Translations under genes and position numbers: made by a program
The notes under the pieces: generated by a model
What the model was told of the DNA's origin: nothing
Database searches by the model: none
What the model saw: the letters and a program-made list of their open reading frames with translations, nothing else
Shown here: in pieces, positions 1 through 9,235 of the stretch
Layout: every line of letters starts with the position of its first letter
How positions within the stretch are numbered: position 1 is the first letter of the stretch
Source: an uncultured Ruminococcus sp.
GTDB lineage: Bacteria; Bacillota; Clostridia; Oscillospirales; Ruminococcaceae
Length of the DNA stretch: 64,000 nt
NCBI GenBank assembly: GCA_900543145.1
Contig: UQPZ01000009.1
Coordinates: forward strand, 11,114 to 75,113
Reading direction: 5' to 3'

Positions 1-665
1 GTCATAAGCTCAACAAGGTCACCGTTTACTCTTATTCTTACCTTAGTAAAATCCTTGAAAGGCTCAATATGTATATCGGTAGCGTCCTGACGGAAAGCAT
101 TCTCAACTATCGCAGTTGCCAGCTTAACGATAGGTGCATTTTCTATTCTGTCCTCGGAAATATCCTTCAGGTCGTCAAGGTTAAGCTCTTCTTCCTTCTG
201 CTTGGTAGCCTCGTCAACAACTGAGTTTACCTGTCCCTCGGAATACATTTTTCCGATAGCCCTGTTTATTGCGGCTTTTGTAGACAAAACCGAAGTAACG
301 TTACAGCCGGTTATCGCACGTATATCCTCGAATATGTAAAAGTTGACCGGGTCGTTTGTCGCAACAGTAATACGCTTTCCTATCTTATTTACAGCTATTA
401 CGTTATACTTTCTTGCCACAGCCTCCGGTATTTTCTTTACAATATCGGGCATAAGCTGAGTATTGTCAAGATCCACGAAAGGAACGTTCAATCTTTCGGC
501 AAGGCACTGGGTAAACTGAATATCAGAAACCAGCCCCATTTCTATTACAACGTCTCCGAACAGCTTGCCCTTTGTTTCCTTCTGCTTTGCAAGCGCCTGC
601 TGAAGCTGTTCTTCGGTAATCAGGTTCCTTTCAACAAGATATTGTCCTATCGGTCCGTTTCTCAT
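1..665 (-). CDS. pilB: Type IV pilus assembly ATPase PilB/GspE, N-terminal part (truncated by window edge)
   Basis: The visible part is about 221 residues of a PilB/GspE-type ATPase that powers pilin polymerisation at the cytoplasmic face. It starts MRNGPIGQYLVERNLITEEQ, typical of the GspE/MshEN N-terminal domain, and reaches the motif DATDIHIEPF, which in this family marks the start of the ATPase domain. The Walker motifs lie beyond the window. I chose the ATG at 665 because GGAG lies 9 nt upstream; an ATG at 680 has poor spacing. It lies on the same strand as the pilC-to-prepilin genes but is separated from them by the opposite-strand prepilin peptidase. Identity is firm; PilB versus GspE naming follows context. 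Confidence 0.9.
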   Translation of the reverse strand, partial: MRNGPIGQYLVERNLITEEQLQQALAKQKETKGKLFGDVVIEMGLVSDIQFTQCLAERLNVPFVDLDNTQLMPDIVKKIPEAVARKYNVIAVNKIGKRITVATNDPVNFYIFEDIRAITGCNVTSVLSTKAAINRAIGKMYSEGQVNSVVDEATKQKEEELNLDDLKDISEDRIENAPIVKLATAIVENAFRQDATDIHIEPFKDFTKVRIRVNGDLVELM

Positions 666-847
666 ACAATATAACTCCATTCCCCGCAGAAAAGAAATAT
701 TGACGCATTGCCGCTCTGCGGATAGACAACGCTATAAAAATCATAGTTATTAATAAAAATAAGCACAAAAATATATTTTATGCCACTTGTAATTGACGGT
801 TTATTATGTTAAAATAAAAATACAAAATATTAAAGGAGGGCAAGCCC

Positions 848-1654
848 TTGGACACGCAGTATTATATCTACGTTTCGGTAATTTACATATTCGTTTTCCT
901 GTTCGGAGCGGCAGTCGGCAGTTTTCTAAATGTCTGTATTTACAGGCTCCCGAAGGAAGAATCGCTTATCAGAAGAAACTCTCATTGCATGAGCTGCGGA
1001 GAACCTATAAAAAGGCGCGATCTGGTCCCCATTATCAGCTGGTGTATACTGAAAGGCAAATGCCGCAGCTGCGGAGCGAAAATTTCGCCCAGATACACCA
1101 TCGTCGAGCTTCTCAACGCCCTATGCTGGCTTTTCATTGCATGGCGTTTCGACGTGCTTATAAATCCCTTAAGATTTATCTTTACCGCTCTGCTTTTCTC
1201 GGCGCTGATAGTTGTTTTCTTCATGGACTGGGACACTCAGCTGATCTCCACTTATGTTGTAATATTTATCGGATTGCTTGCGATAGGAAACTACATATTC
1301 TGCCATGAAATTATGAGTACAACGCTGAGATCCCATATAATCGGGTTCTTTGCGGTAAGCGTACCACTGCTGCTGATAGTTCTCGCCTCGAAGGGCAGAG
1401 CTATGGGCCTTGGCGACGTATATCTTATGGCGGCGGGAGGTCTTTTCCTCGGCGTACAGAACATTTTAGCCGCGCTTTTCATCGGACTGATAAGCGGCTC
1501 AATAGCAGGACTTATAATCAAGTACAAAACCGAAAGCTCGGTCTTTGCATTCGGCCCGTGGCTTTCGCTTGGAATCGCTGTTTCGGCGCTTTACGGCGAC
1601 AAGCTTGCGCAATGGTACATGACCCTTACGGGGCTTAACGAGCTTCTGGCGTAG
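848..1654 (+). CDS. pilD: Prepilin peptidase (type 4 prepilin leader peptidase / N-methyltransferase)
   Basis: Membrane aspartic protease that removes the leader of type IV prepilins and methylates the new N-terminus. The 268-aa protein has the N-terminal zinc-type cysteine pairs (C47/C50 and C72/C75), a first Asp region FMDWD near residues 126-129, and the second catalytic Asp in the GxGD motif GLGD (D190). Around seven or eight hydrophobic segments are visible. The start is TTG at 848, with AAAGGAGGG about 8 nt upstream and no better ATG. It is transcribed opposite to the neighbouring pilus genes. The three prepilin-like proteins encoded next to it are its obvious substrates (inference). 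Confidence 0.93.
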   Translation: MDTQYYIYVSVIYIFVFLFGAAVGSFLNVCIYRLPKEESLIRRNSHCMSCGEPIKRRDLVPIISWCILKGKCRSCGAKISPRYTIVELLNALCWLFIAWRFDVLINPLRFIFTALLFSALIVVFFMDWDTQLISTYVVIFIGLLAIGNYIFCHEIMSTTLRSHIIGFFAVSVPLLLIVLASKGRAMGLGDVYLMAAGGLFLGVQNILAALFIGLISGSIAGLIIKYKTESSVFAFGPWLSLGIAVSALYGDKLAQWYMTLTGLNELLA

Positions 1655-1682
1655 CGCGCGAAGACAAAAAAGCCACAAAATT

Positions 1683-1711
1683 CCGCTCTCTTTACGAGGG
1701 CGGTTTGTTTT
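1683..1711 (+). terminator. Intrinsic terminator after prepilin peptidase
   Basis: Stem CCGCTCTC / GAGGGCGG with one wobble, loop TTTAC, followed by TTTGTTTT on the + strand, 28 nt after the pilD stop. Confidence 0.7.
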
Positions 1712-1715
1712 GCTC

Positions 1716-1765
1716 AAAAAATCCTCTTAATAGAATTTTATGTGTTCTGTTAAGGGGATTTTTTC
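1716..1765. terminator. Bidirectional terminator between convergent pilD and prepilin genes
   Basis: Inverted repeat AAAAAATCCTCTTAA / TTAAGGGGATTTTTT gives a hairpin with a U-run on both strands between convergent genes. A second hairpin (AAGCAGAC / GTCTGCTT arms at about 1769-1794) lies between it and the prepilin stop codon. Confidence 0.7.
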
Positions 1766-1799
1766 AGCAAGCAGACCCATATGAGTCTGCTTGGAATTA

Positions 1800-2444
1800 T
1801 TATGAAATAGGCTCGTAATAAATATAAATTTTACTGTTGTCAGTGCGGATATTCACCGTTAAAGAAGCAGTTGTGTTTTTAAGCATAGATGAATTATTAA
1901 TATTGGTAAATGTAATAGACTTACTATAATTATAAATTACATCTGTATTCTTTACATATGCTCCCCCTTCATATTTCATAGGACAGCCTTCAAAATCCAG
2001 CATCAAAAAGCATTTTCCCGAATCAGAACTGTATTCGCCTATAGTAATGCCATAAGCGTCCTCTCCATAAAAAGGTTCACCCATTATTACCGAAGAATTT
2101 GTTCCGTCAGCATCACTTTTAGTAACAACTCCCGGCGCTCCTTTTTTGCTGCCGCTTCTTGAAGTATTGTCTATTGTAATAAGCTTAGTGTAGTCACTAC
2201 TCGGCGGAGCACCAGGGTTGGTATCGTTATAGTATACCGCAACCTTTCTCGCATACTGAATCTCATTGGCTATTGCGTCACCCACAGCAATACAAACAGC
2301 TTCCTGATTTGTGGTGTTTTCAACCTTATTATGAAATTTCGCCGTCGGTGACATTATTGCCATTACCGCACCCATTATGATCGCCATCAGCGCCATTACC
2401 ACAATAAGTTCGACAAGAGTAAAACCTTTTTGATTTTTATTCAT
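1800..2444 (-). CDS. Type IV prepilin-like protein (class III signal peptide)
   Basis: A 214-aa pilin or minor pilin. The N-terminus MNKNQKG|FTLVELIVV is a textbook type III signal: cleavage after G7, Phe at +1, Glu at +5, then a roughly 22-residue hydrophobic helix rich in Met and Ala. The remaining 180 residues are Ser/Thr/Asn-rich with no recognised domain, as is usual for pilin heads. RBS GGAGGAAAAAC lies just upstream. It is the last gene of the minus-strand run pilC-pilMN-pilO-tip candidate-prepilin-prepilin. It could be a major pilin or a pseudopilin; the sequence does not decide. Confidence 0.85.
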   Translation of the reverse strand: MNKNQKGFTLVELIVVMALMAIIMGAVMAIMSPTAKFHNKVENTTNQEAVCIAVGDAIANEIQYARKVAVYYNDTNPGAPPSSDYTKLITIDNTSRSGSKKGAPGVVTKSDADGTNSSVIMGEPFYGEDAYGITIGEYSSDSGKCFLMLDFEGCPMKYEGGAYVKNTDVIYNYSKSITFTNINNSSMLKNTTASLTVNIRTDNSKIYIYYEPIS

Positions 2445-2456
2445 GTGTTTTTCCTC

Positions 2457-3164
2457 CTACGACACATCCATTACGGTACCATCATATTTGTAGGTTGTTT
2501 TCCTGGAAGGATCAAAGCTGCTTTTATCTAGTATATATGCTCCGTAAGTTGTGCCGGAATCTGTAACAAACCTAATCGTTATAGCTCCAGCATTAAACAA
2601 CGAATTATAATAACCAAAATCAGCAGACTTGTTAGCCTGTACCGTTCTTACATAGCTTTTCGACGAGTGTTTATATCCATCTGTGGTACTTCCTTCGTAA
2701 ATATATCCGTCAGTTATCTCAACATATGCAGTTATATTTTCCGATGAGTTGTTTTCAATATTTAATTTATATTCATCTTCTTTAGAATTGTCTGTTGATA
2801 TGCTATTTATTGTACCTGACGTGAACGTTTTTATCTGAAAACCAAAATCTGCTCCGAACTGAGCCGCGTCGGCGGCATACAACGAAATATCATTAACGGT
2901 TTTGATAGATCCTCCGCCTACAGGAGTAAAAGTAATGGTATAATCTTTCTCAGAACCAATTACAGCCGTTTCCTGATCTGACTTCTTTCCAACAGCGTTA
3001 GCCTGCTGTGCAGTTTCCAGATCACGTCTTCTGCTGCGGTTTGACATTTTCATCGCAGCGCCGACGACCGACATTATGCAAGCCGACGCCAGCGCAAATA
3101 TTGTCATTGCAACTATGACCTCTACAAGGGTCATTCCTTTGGAGAGCTTCTTGATCTTTTTCAT
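2457..3164 (-). CDS. Type IV prepilin-like protein (class III signal peptide)
   Basis: A 235-aa prepilin-like protein. The leader MKKIKKLSKG|MTLVEVIVAM has Gly at -1, Met rather than Phe at +1 and Glu at +5, followed by a hydrophobic helix. The head domain has many Asp, Asn, Ser and Thr residues and no recognised family signature. The gap to the next prepilin gene is only 12 nt, so the two are probably translated from one message. AAGGAGGGATTTTT precedes the ATG. Probable minor pilin or pseudopilin of the surrounding pilus system. Confidence 0.83.
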   Translation of the reverse strand: MKKIKKLSKGMTLVEVIVAMTIFALASACIMSVVGAAMKMSNRSRRRDLETAQQANAVGKKSDQETAVIGSEKDYTITFTPVGGGSIKTVNDISLYAADAAQFGADFGFQIKTFTSGTINSISTDNSKEDEYKLNIENNSSENITAYVEITDGYIYEGSTTDGYKHSSKSYVRTVQANKSADFGYYNSLFNAGAITIRFVTDSGTTYGAYILDKSSFDPSRKTTYKYDGTVMDVS

Positions 3165-3176
3165 AAAAATCCCTCC

Positions 3177-5444
3177 TTAACTTTTGTATTTGGTGAAGTA
3201 TTGAAGCTTAACAGCAGATGTAGCAGAGCTGTTTATATAATTTAAAATTGAATCTTCAGACGGTAACAATGTTGCAACTTTTGTGCCATTTGCCAAATTT
3301 GTAACGCTTTTAACAAGCAACTGACCATAAACTGCATATCCTGTATTACCGTTTAAACCACCATTAATAGTTACATCAGCCTTTGGTCCATACAAAACAC
3401 CCTTGATCAATGTTTGATACAAAGATACTTCACAATTATCAGGTATCAAAAAGAAAATATTATTAGCATTATCAGTGGATGCTACAACCTCTGTCGCATT
3501 TTTTGTTGTATTGTCAAACAACGAAAAGTTGTTTGAAAAATTCCATGTCCAATGACTTGGCATTGTTGTATTGTAACAATCCCCATTTGGTCCTCCGTCC
3601 AACATAAAATGAACAAAATGAGCAGGATTTCCACTGGCATTAATCGTATCTTCAGAGAAATCGATCTCGATTTTGAAATATTGACCATTGACTTCATCAG
3701 GAAGGATAACAGCAATATCTTTTTTTACTTTAATAACAATTTTTAATTCACCTTCTTGATATAATGTACTGTCATACGCATCGCCCTTCCAATCTTCCCA
3801 TATTTTAGCAGATATATTCATCTTATTTCCTGAAGTTGGAATGTGGAAACTATCATTTACATACAAAGTCTTATACTTGTTCTTTTCGTTGTTATTCCAA
3901 TCGTTATTATCTGTACAGTTCCTTAAAACATCACTTAATGGTTTAGTACAAGCTTCATCTACATAAATATTATCTGCCCAATCCAATGTTTGTTCATATT
4001 CACTAGGTATCTTAGTGTTATATGCATCTTTATATAACGTCTGAATAGATTTTGCTTCCACAGTATTGTCTATAAACATATTATTAGGAGTTGCATTAGC
4101 ATATATAGATGTAGAACTGCGTGTAGGATTTTGTTTTGTCGGATCATCTGCATCAAATTTGGAAGGATCATAATCAGAATCAGGCATAACATTCCTCTGA
4201 ATCGTTCTATCTATTGCTCCGCTTCCCAACTGAACGTTTCCTTGAATTTTTCCAATAAATGTTGCCAAGCCAGGCATCCATTTATTACCTTTGCAATCGT
4301 AAATATTTCCTTCGCAATATATATTCTTAGCTTCCAAAGTTGTATTATTTTGTGTAAGATAAATATTTCCTTCTACAAAAATATCACCATTTATAGTAAT
4401 TTTCCCCGAATTAATTATAAGATTACCGTCTTGATAGGTTAAATTAGAACCTTTATAGCAATAAATATTCCCATAAATTCCAGAATATGAATTAGCCTGC
4501 CCATCAGAACCAACAGCAGAACTTATAGCATCGAAATCTGTAACGTTAACATTATTCTCAGCGTCCTGACTAACCTTTTGAGGTACAGCGCCAAAAATAA
4601 TTCCACGACTGTAAACATCAACAGGTTCAGATTCCGTTCCTATCGTAGGAGAACCTTGGGTAGTAAAAATAACTTTCTTATCAGAATATATATATCCATC
4701 TCTATTCAATAAATTACCATTTACATCTGTTGTTCTTGTACCACTTGTATAAGTAAATTTTGTGCCCTGTGTAAACCTAATATAACCCATAGTTGTAAAG
4801 GTCGGTGCTCGACCGTCTGCACCATTAAAAAAATCTCCTTCGCCAGACGAAATAAAAGATACGTTTCCCGCAGAATAATAATGACCTTTAAATGTAGTGT
4901 TATCGGTATATTTTATAGTATTGTTTAGCAATCCATCCGCTTGTACATTACCTTCAACTTGCAAACCTAAGCCTGAACCTTTTACACTGTCACTGGTTTC
5001 AATTGCATTCGTTGAAGAAAAAGGCGTTGATTCTGCTTCAAAAAACGCACTGGCAACCTCAGTTTCCCCAGCATAAGTAGCCTCAGACTTTACAACAACT
5101 CCGCTGCCGCTCTTATAAATCTTTATTTGACAGGTTCCGGCATCCGATATAGTATTGCCGGCTAAATCCTGCATACTTACATTAACAATCGAAGGAGATG
5201 ATTCGCTCGTACCGGCAAGACTTGCAAGATCATCATAATTGCCGGCAAAGCTGTTTATATACTCCTGCAAATAATTCTGCGCGGTGATCTCCGCCTGAGT
5301 GCTGCGGATATTGTTATTGGATACCTTTGAAGAATAATTCGCCAGCGACAGCGCTGTACTGGCTAATAGCATACACACCGTCGTAAAGCATATTACTGTA
5401 AGCAGAACCGAACCCTTCTGGTTCTTCTTTATCCTCCTCTTCAT
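3177..5444 (-). CDS. Very large prepilin-like protein, GspK/PilX-like tip candidate with beta-solenoid-like repeats
   Basis: A 755-aa protein with a prepilin leader MKRRIKKNQKG|SVLLT followed by a hydrophobic helix. Position +5 is Thr, not Glu; loss of E5 is known for the tip pseudopilin GspK and some minor pilins. From about residue 150 to 400 the sequence has short hydrophobic/Gly/Asn repeats such as GNIYCYKG, GDIFVEGNIYL and CEGNIYDCKG, resembling bactofilin or beta-helix strands. The upper start (GTG at 5453) lies inside the RBS, so I use ATG at 5444, preceded by GAAAGGTGG. Function beyond pilus association is unknown. Confidence 0.75.
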   Translation of the reverse strand: MKRRIKKNQKGSVLLTVICFTTVCMLLASTALSLANYSSKVSNNNIRSTQAEITAQNYLQEYINSFAGNYDDLASLAGTSESSPSIVNVSMQDLAGNTISDAGTCQIKIYKSGSGVVVKSEATYAGETEVASAFFEAESTPFSSTNAIETSDSVKGSGLGLQVEGNVQADGLLNNTIKYTDNTTFKGHYYSAGNVSFISSGEGDFFNGADGRAPTFTTMGYIRFTQGTKFTYTSGTRTTDVNGNLLNRDGYIYSDKKVIFTTQGSPTIGTESEPVDVYSRGIIFGAVPQKVSQDAENNVNVTDFDAISSAVGSDGQANSYSGIYGNIYCYKGSNLTYQDGNLIINSGKITINGDIFVEGNIYLTQNNTTLEAKNIYCEGNIYDCKGNKWMPGLATFIGKIQGNVQLGSGAIDRTIQRNVMPDSDYDPSKFDADDPTKQNPTRSSTSIYANATPNNMFIDNTVEAKSIQTLYKDAYNTKIPSEYEQTLDWADNIYVDEACTKPLSDVLRNCTDNNDWNNNEKNKYKTLYVNDSFHIPTSGNKMNISAKIWEDWKGDAYDSTLYQEGELKIVIKVKKDIAVILPDEVNGQYFKIEIDFSEDTINASGNPAHFVHFMLDGGPNGDCYNTTMPSHWTWNFSNNFSLFDNTTKNATEVVASTDNANNIFFLIPDNCEVSLYQTLIKGVLYGPKADVTINGGLNGNTGYAVYGQLLVKSVTNLANGTKVATLLPSEDSILNYINSSATSAVKLQYFTKYKS

Positions 5445-5572
5445 AATAACCACCTTTCAGTCAAATTAAATAATTACGTCCGATTGACTATAATAAAACT
5501 TTTAATTAATATATAACACTTTTCGGCAGGGGCGTTTTCAGCCGTCTGTCTGCCAAAAAATGTATTAATTTC

Positions 5573-6289
5573 TTATTCAGCCGCTGATGACGAATCGTCT
5601 GCTGCCTCTAATGTAAAATCCGGAAGCCTTGGAAGCATCATAAGATTCATCGTCATATTTCCCTCGATCACATCTTCGTTTACATTTGTTATAGTGCAGT
5701 TTGTAACGACAAGACTCTTCTCATTGTTGGTCGTAAGCTTATCAAGAAAAGCCTTCAGATCTTCAAATCTGCATTTATATCCAAACGATACAGTATAGTT
5801 TGGAACAGTTGCGGCAGTCTCAACCTCGGTATTGGCTGGAGCGGCAGAAGACGAATCCGAAGCTGAACCGGGATTGGCGCTTTCTATCGTTTCGTCAAAA
5901 TCAGTCTTTACTACCGTACTTGTATAGCCGAATTTGTCAAGTACTACCGTTGAGTATGCAGATATAGTCAGACTGTCGTTCTCGATATTGTCCTTGTCAA
6001 GCAAGGTATCTACAATTTCACATACCTCGTCGGTCGAAAGAGTATCATAAAAATTGCTGGCCAGCTTGGAAACCTCGCCGAATGCTTCTGTTGCTTTCTG
6101 CTTAAGATCAGCTTCTTTCTCTACCTGCTCTTTTTTCTTTTGATATTCAGTATTTTTATCAGCATATGTCTTGCTTGCACTGTTCATATCCTCGAACGCC
6201 GGCTTTATAAACAGCATGATTCCTGCGACCCATACTAAAACGACCAATAGCGACGTTAAAAGAACCTTGTCACGATATGTAAGTTTCAT
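5573..6289 (-). CDS. pilO: PilO-like inner-membrane pilus alignment protein
   Basis: A 238-aa protein with a short cytoplasmic tail, one transmembrane helix (about residues 9-28), a Lys/Glu-rich coiled coil (about 33-70) and a periplasm-type alpha/beta domain, the standard PilO layout. A low-complexity Ser/Ala/Asn stretch interrupts the domain near residues 140-160. Its ATG overlaps the stop codon of the upstream pilM-pilN gene (TAATG), indicating translational coupling. PilO pairs with PilN to link the cytoplasmic PilM ring and the pilus motor (family knowledge). Assigned from architecture and position, since PilO sequences diverge. Confidence 0.8.
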   Translation of the reverse strand: MKLTYRDKVLLTSLLVVLVWVAGIMLFIKPAFEDMNSASKTYADKNTEYQKKKEQVEKEADLKQKATEAFGEVSKLASNFYDTLSTDEVCEIVDTLLDKDNIENDSLTISAYSTVVLDKFGYTSTVVKTDFDETIESANPGSASDSSSAAPANTEVETAATVPNYTVSFGYKCRFEDLKAFLDKLTTNNEKSLVVTNCTITNVNEDVIEGNMTMNLMMLPRLPDFTLEAADDSSSAAE

Positions 6290-7767
6290 TATTCCTCACC
6301 CTGTCCTTTCATATAAAGCTGAAGCGATGTGATAATTACCGGATCGTCACTCTCGCCCGTTCCGGTATATCCGCTAAACTGAACGTCGACAAAATAATTA
6401 AGATTCTTTATTGCTTTTACAAAGCTAGGAGCGTCAAGCTGTTTTGTCAGCTTAACGTTTGTGATCGTTACAAGACCCTGAGTTTCGTCGTAGGTAAAGC
6501 CCTCGTATTCAATGTTTGAACCTGTAACCGAATCGATCTGGTCAAAAACCTGCTTTTTAAGCACAGGAAGAGTTGAAAGATTATTTTTGGCGTTTTCAAC
6601 CTTTGTCTTATAGTTTGCAGCTACATCAAGAAAAACATGATACTGCAAATTTTCATTGATTATATCATCGCATTCCGCAATGCTCTTTTCCGCAGCAGCA
6701 ATGTCGTCTTGTATATTGCTCTCTCTCATATTGATAAACAAAGAGATCGCAGCGATAGCTATTGCCGAAGCGCATACGACAACTCCCGCTGTTATAAGCA
6801 GCGAATTAAGTCCTGCGCTTGATTTACCGGTCGACGAGTCGACCTCAAGAAGATTTATACGCTCCGTCTGCTTGTTTCTTTTATAGAGCGCTCCGATAGC
6901 GTTTGCAAATACAGTAAACTCAAAGTTTTCATAACCGGTTATCTGAGCCGGAACTCCCAATATCGACGCCTTTATATCCAGTCCGTCCAGCGCGTCTACA
7001 AGCTTTATGTAATCGTCTATCTGTCCGTAAAGTATAACGTTGTCAAGTCCCGGGCCGCCTCTCGCCTTATTGAACTGCTCCATTCTGAAAATATTTTCAT
7101 TTAGCGCTTCGATAAGGTAATCCTCCGACTCATAATCCTCAGGAGAGATAGGAACATACCTTGCAAATGCCATCTGTCCGTTTTCAAACAAGGTAAGTCC
7201 GAGAAAGTTATTGTCAAGCTGACATACCAGCAGCGGCATTTTTTCAATATTCGACTTATCTGCAAGTACTATTCTTGAAATAGAGTTACAGCTTATGTTA
7301 ACAGATTTAAGATTCAGTCCCATAATGTTGAACAGCTTTCTGAACGCCTCAACTATAGAACTTGGACAGGCGGTGGCAAGAACCTTAAGTGCACCTGGAT
7401 TTTCCTCCCCCGCTTCTCCTACTATAGTATATGAAATCGAATACTCGTCGGTTATTCCCATTTCCTGACTCATATGATTCTGTACCATGGTCAGAAATTC
7501 GTTTCCCTTAGCTTTAGGAACTACAAGCTCCTTAAAAACGATGTTGCTGGAAGAAAACGTAACGATCGCGTCCTTATCATCCATCAAATCAGCCTTGAGA
7601 TTCGTTGTAAGCAGCTCAGCCAGACCGGAAAGATTTATTACCTCTCCGTTCATGATCATATCCTCCGGAACGTCTACAGTCAGAGATTTTTCAATTCTGA
7701 TCTTATTAGCGGAGTTATCGCCCATTACGATATTTATTTGCCTATCAGATATGTCAAATGACAGCAT
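6289..7767 (-). CDS. pilMN: PilM-PilN fusion protein
   Basis: A 492-aa protein. Residues 1 to about 310 have the actin-like PilM fold signature (MLSFDISDRQINIVMGD start, FSSSNIVFKELVVPK, later ITGYENFEFTVFANAIGALY). A transmembrane helix follows at about 320-345, then a coiled coil and a PilN-type C-terminal domain. In many proteobacteria PilM and PilN are separate proteins joined by a short PilN peptide; fused PilMN is known in some clostridia. The stop overlaps the pilO start. AGGTGAAGGATAA lies upstream of the ATG. Expected role: inner-membrane platform of the pilus machine. Confidence 0.85.
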   Translation of the reverse strand: MLSFDISDRQINIVMGDNSANKIRIEKSLTVDVPEDMIMNGEVINLSGLAELLTTNLKADLMDDKDAIVTFSSSNIVFKELVVPKAKGNEFLTMVQNHMSQEMGITDEYSISYTIVGEAGEENPGALKVLATACPSSIVEAFRKLFNIMGLNLKSVNISCNSISRIVLADKSNIEKMPLLVCQLDNNFLGLTLFENGQMAFARYVPISPEDYESEDYLIEALNENIFRMEQFNKARGGPGLDNVILYGQIDDYIKLVDALDGLDIKASILGVPAQITGYENFEFTVFANAIGALYKRNKQTERINLLEVDSSTGKSSAGLNSLLITAGVVVCASAIAIAAISLFINMRESNIQDDIAAAEKSIAECDDIINENLQYHVFLDVAANYKTKVENAKNNLSTLPVLKKQVFDQIDSVTGSNIEYEGFTYDETQGLVTITNVKLTKQLDAPSFVKAIKNLNYFVDVQFSGYTGTGESDDPVIITSLQLYMKGQGEE

Positions 7768-7803
7768 TTATCCTTCACCTCATTTAAAATTTATATACAA
7801 TAT

Positions 7804-9000
7804 TTAAGCGTTTTCTATTCCTTCCATTCCGCCGTAAAGCATCGGGAATATAGCTACCAGGCACAGACCGATGGCAAGACCCATGATAATTATCATAAGC
7901 GGCTCCATAAGACCAACAAGTCTTTCAACAGCTGCGTCGGCTTCTTCTTCATAATAATCCGCTGTTTTCTCAAGAATATCGTCAAGAGCGCCGGATTCCT
8001 CGCCGACATAAATTATCGAGCAGAACATACCCTCAAATATTTCGGTTCTTGAAAGCGACTGCGAAAGCGGTGCGCCCTGCTTTACCTCGTCAACTACCTG
8101 AATAAACAGCTTATCTACATATGTATTTCCGAGTATCTTTGACGAACGCTCAAGGCATTCGACCATTGAGATACCGCTTGAATAAAGGGATGAAAGAGTT
8201 CTGGCAAATCTTCCTTCATATATCTTGACCATAAGCGGGCCAACCGCCGGCATTTTGATCTTTATCCTGTCAAACCAAAGCCTTACCGATTCAACCTTCA
8301 AAGCGTATATCCAACCGATAATTATTACTACAACAGCAGCTATAAGTATGTACCATCTCGCCTTGATAAAGTCGCTGAATGCGAACATTCCTTTCTGGAG
8401 CGCATTCATATTATCCTCGCCCATCATTCCGGCAAACTGAGGAAGGATAAGCGTAAACATTCCGATAACCATTACTATACACAGCAGACCCAAAATAATA
8501 GGATACGTCATTGCGCTTTTTACTTTATTGTTCAGCTTGTTGCTGTTAGCATAGTAGTCGCTCAGACGCTGCATCGTTATATCAAGGTTTCCTGCGGATT
8601 CGCCTGCATCGACCATGCTTATGAAGAAATCAGGAAAGCTTCCCTTTCTCGCCTCCAGAGCCTCGGTAAATGTAGAGCCCTTGTTAACGTCCTCATAAAC
8701 GCCGAGCCAGGTTTCCTTTGCTCCCTTGTTTTCCTCTTCCCTATATAGAATATCCAGAGCTTTAACGATCGTAAGACCGGAAGACATCATTGCCGCCAGC
8801 TGACGGCAGGAAAAGGCAAGAGCTTTGGTTTTAAACTTATACACGCTCTTCTTCGAGCCTCCCAGCGCTTCGCTGTAGCTTACACAGAACCAGCCCTGCT
8901 CGTGTATCTTGTCAAGTACCTCCTGCGCATTTTCCGCTTCTATCGTACCTTTCATGGTCTTTCCTGCGGTATCTTTAGCAACATAGGTAAAATTTTTCAT
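7804..9000 (-). CDS. pilC: Type IV pilus platform protein PilC/GspF
   Basis: Polytopic inner-membrane platform protein on which pilins are polymerised. The 398-aa chain has two T2SSF repeats (about residues 45-170 and 250-375) with the family pattern FSCRQLAAMMSSGL and FARTLSSLYSSGI, and three hydrophobic segments including a C-terminal one (MEPLMIIIMGLAIG). I chose the ATG at 9000 (MKNFTYVAKD) because homologues begin this way and AGTGGAGGTG lies upstream; the longer reading frame up to 9063 adds an Arg-rich tail unlike the family. First gene of the pilus operon, with a good promoter at 9078-9106. Confidence 0.92.
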   Translation of the reverse strand: MKNFTYVAKDTAGKTMKGTIEAENAQEVLDKIHEQGWFCVSYSEALGGSKKSVYKFKTKALAFSCRQLAAMMSSGLTIVKALDILYREEENKGAKETWLGVYEDVNKGSTFTEALEARKGSFPDFFISMVDAGESAGNLDITMQRLSDYYANSNKLNNKVKSAMTYPIILGLLCIVMVIGMFTLILPQFAGMMGEDNMNALQKGMFAFSDFIKARWYILIAAVVVIIIGWIYALKVESVRLWFDRIKIKMPAVGPLMVKIYEGRFARTLSSLYSSGISMVECLERSSKILGNTYVDKLFIQVVDEVKQGAPLSQSLSRTEIFEGMFCSIIYVGEESGALDDILEKTADYYEEEADAAVERLVGLMEPLMIIIMGLAIGLCLVAIFPMLYGGMEGIENA

Positions 9001-9077
9001 TTTTCGGTTACACCTCCACTGTGTAAATGCGTAACGATGTTTTTTATCACGAAACCAACACAAAACGCATTTTTATC

Positions 9078-9106
9078 ATTATAACATTTTTCCTCATAAT
9101 AATCAA
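9078..9106 (-). promoter_or_regulatory. Sigma-A-type promoter of the pilC operon
   Basis: On the minus strand TTGATT (9101-9106), 17-nt spacer, TATAAT (9078-9083). The 5' UTR is about 70 nt. I saw no c-di-GMP riboswitch here, unlike the pilus operons of some clostridia. Confidence 0.75.
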
Positions 9107-9235
9107 GGAAAAAATGAATATTTTTTATAATTTAATTGACAAAATACAAGGACGTTTTTTATTGAAACTAACCAAATACAGTAAAACAAATATTAATAGC
9201 TTGTGTCAAATAAACAAAAATCCAAAGGATACGCT

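Noticed and set aside
793..1308. 171-aa open frame overlapping pilD in another frame
   Set aside because: Fully inside or overlapping a clear prepilin peptidase gene, no RBS, and no recognisable domain; a shadow frame.
9001..9100. c-di-GMP riboswitch upstream of the pilus operon
   Set aside because: Expected from clostridial precedent, but the conserved GEMM core sequences are not present in the 5' UTR.
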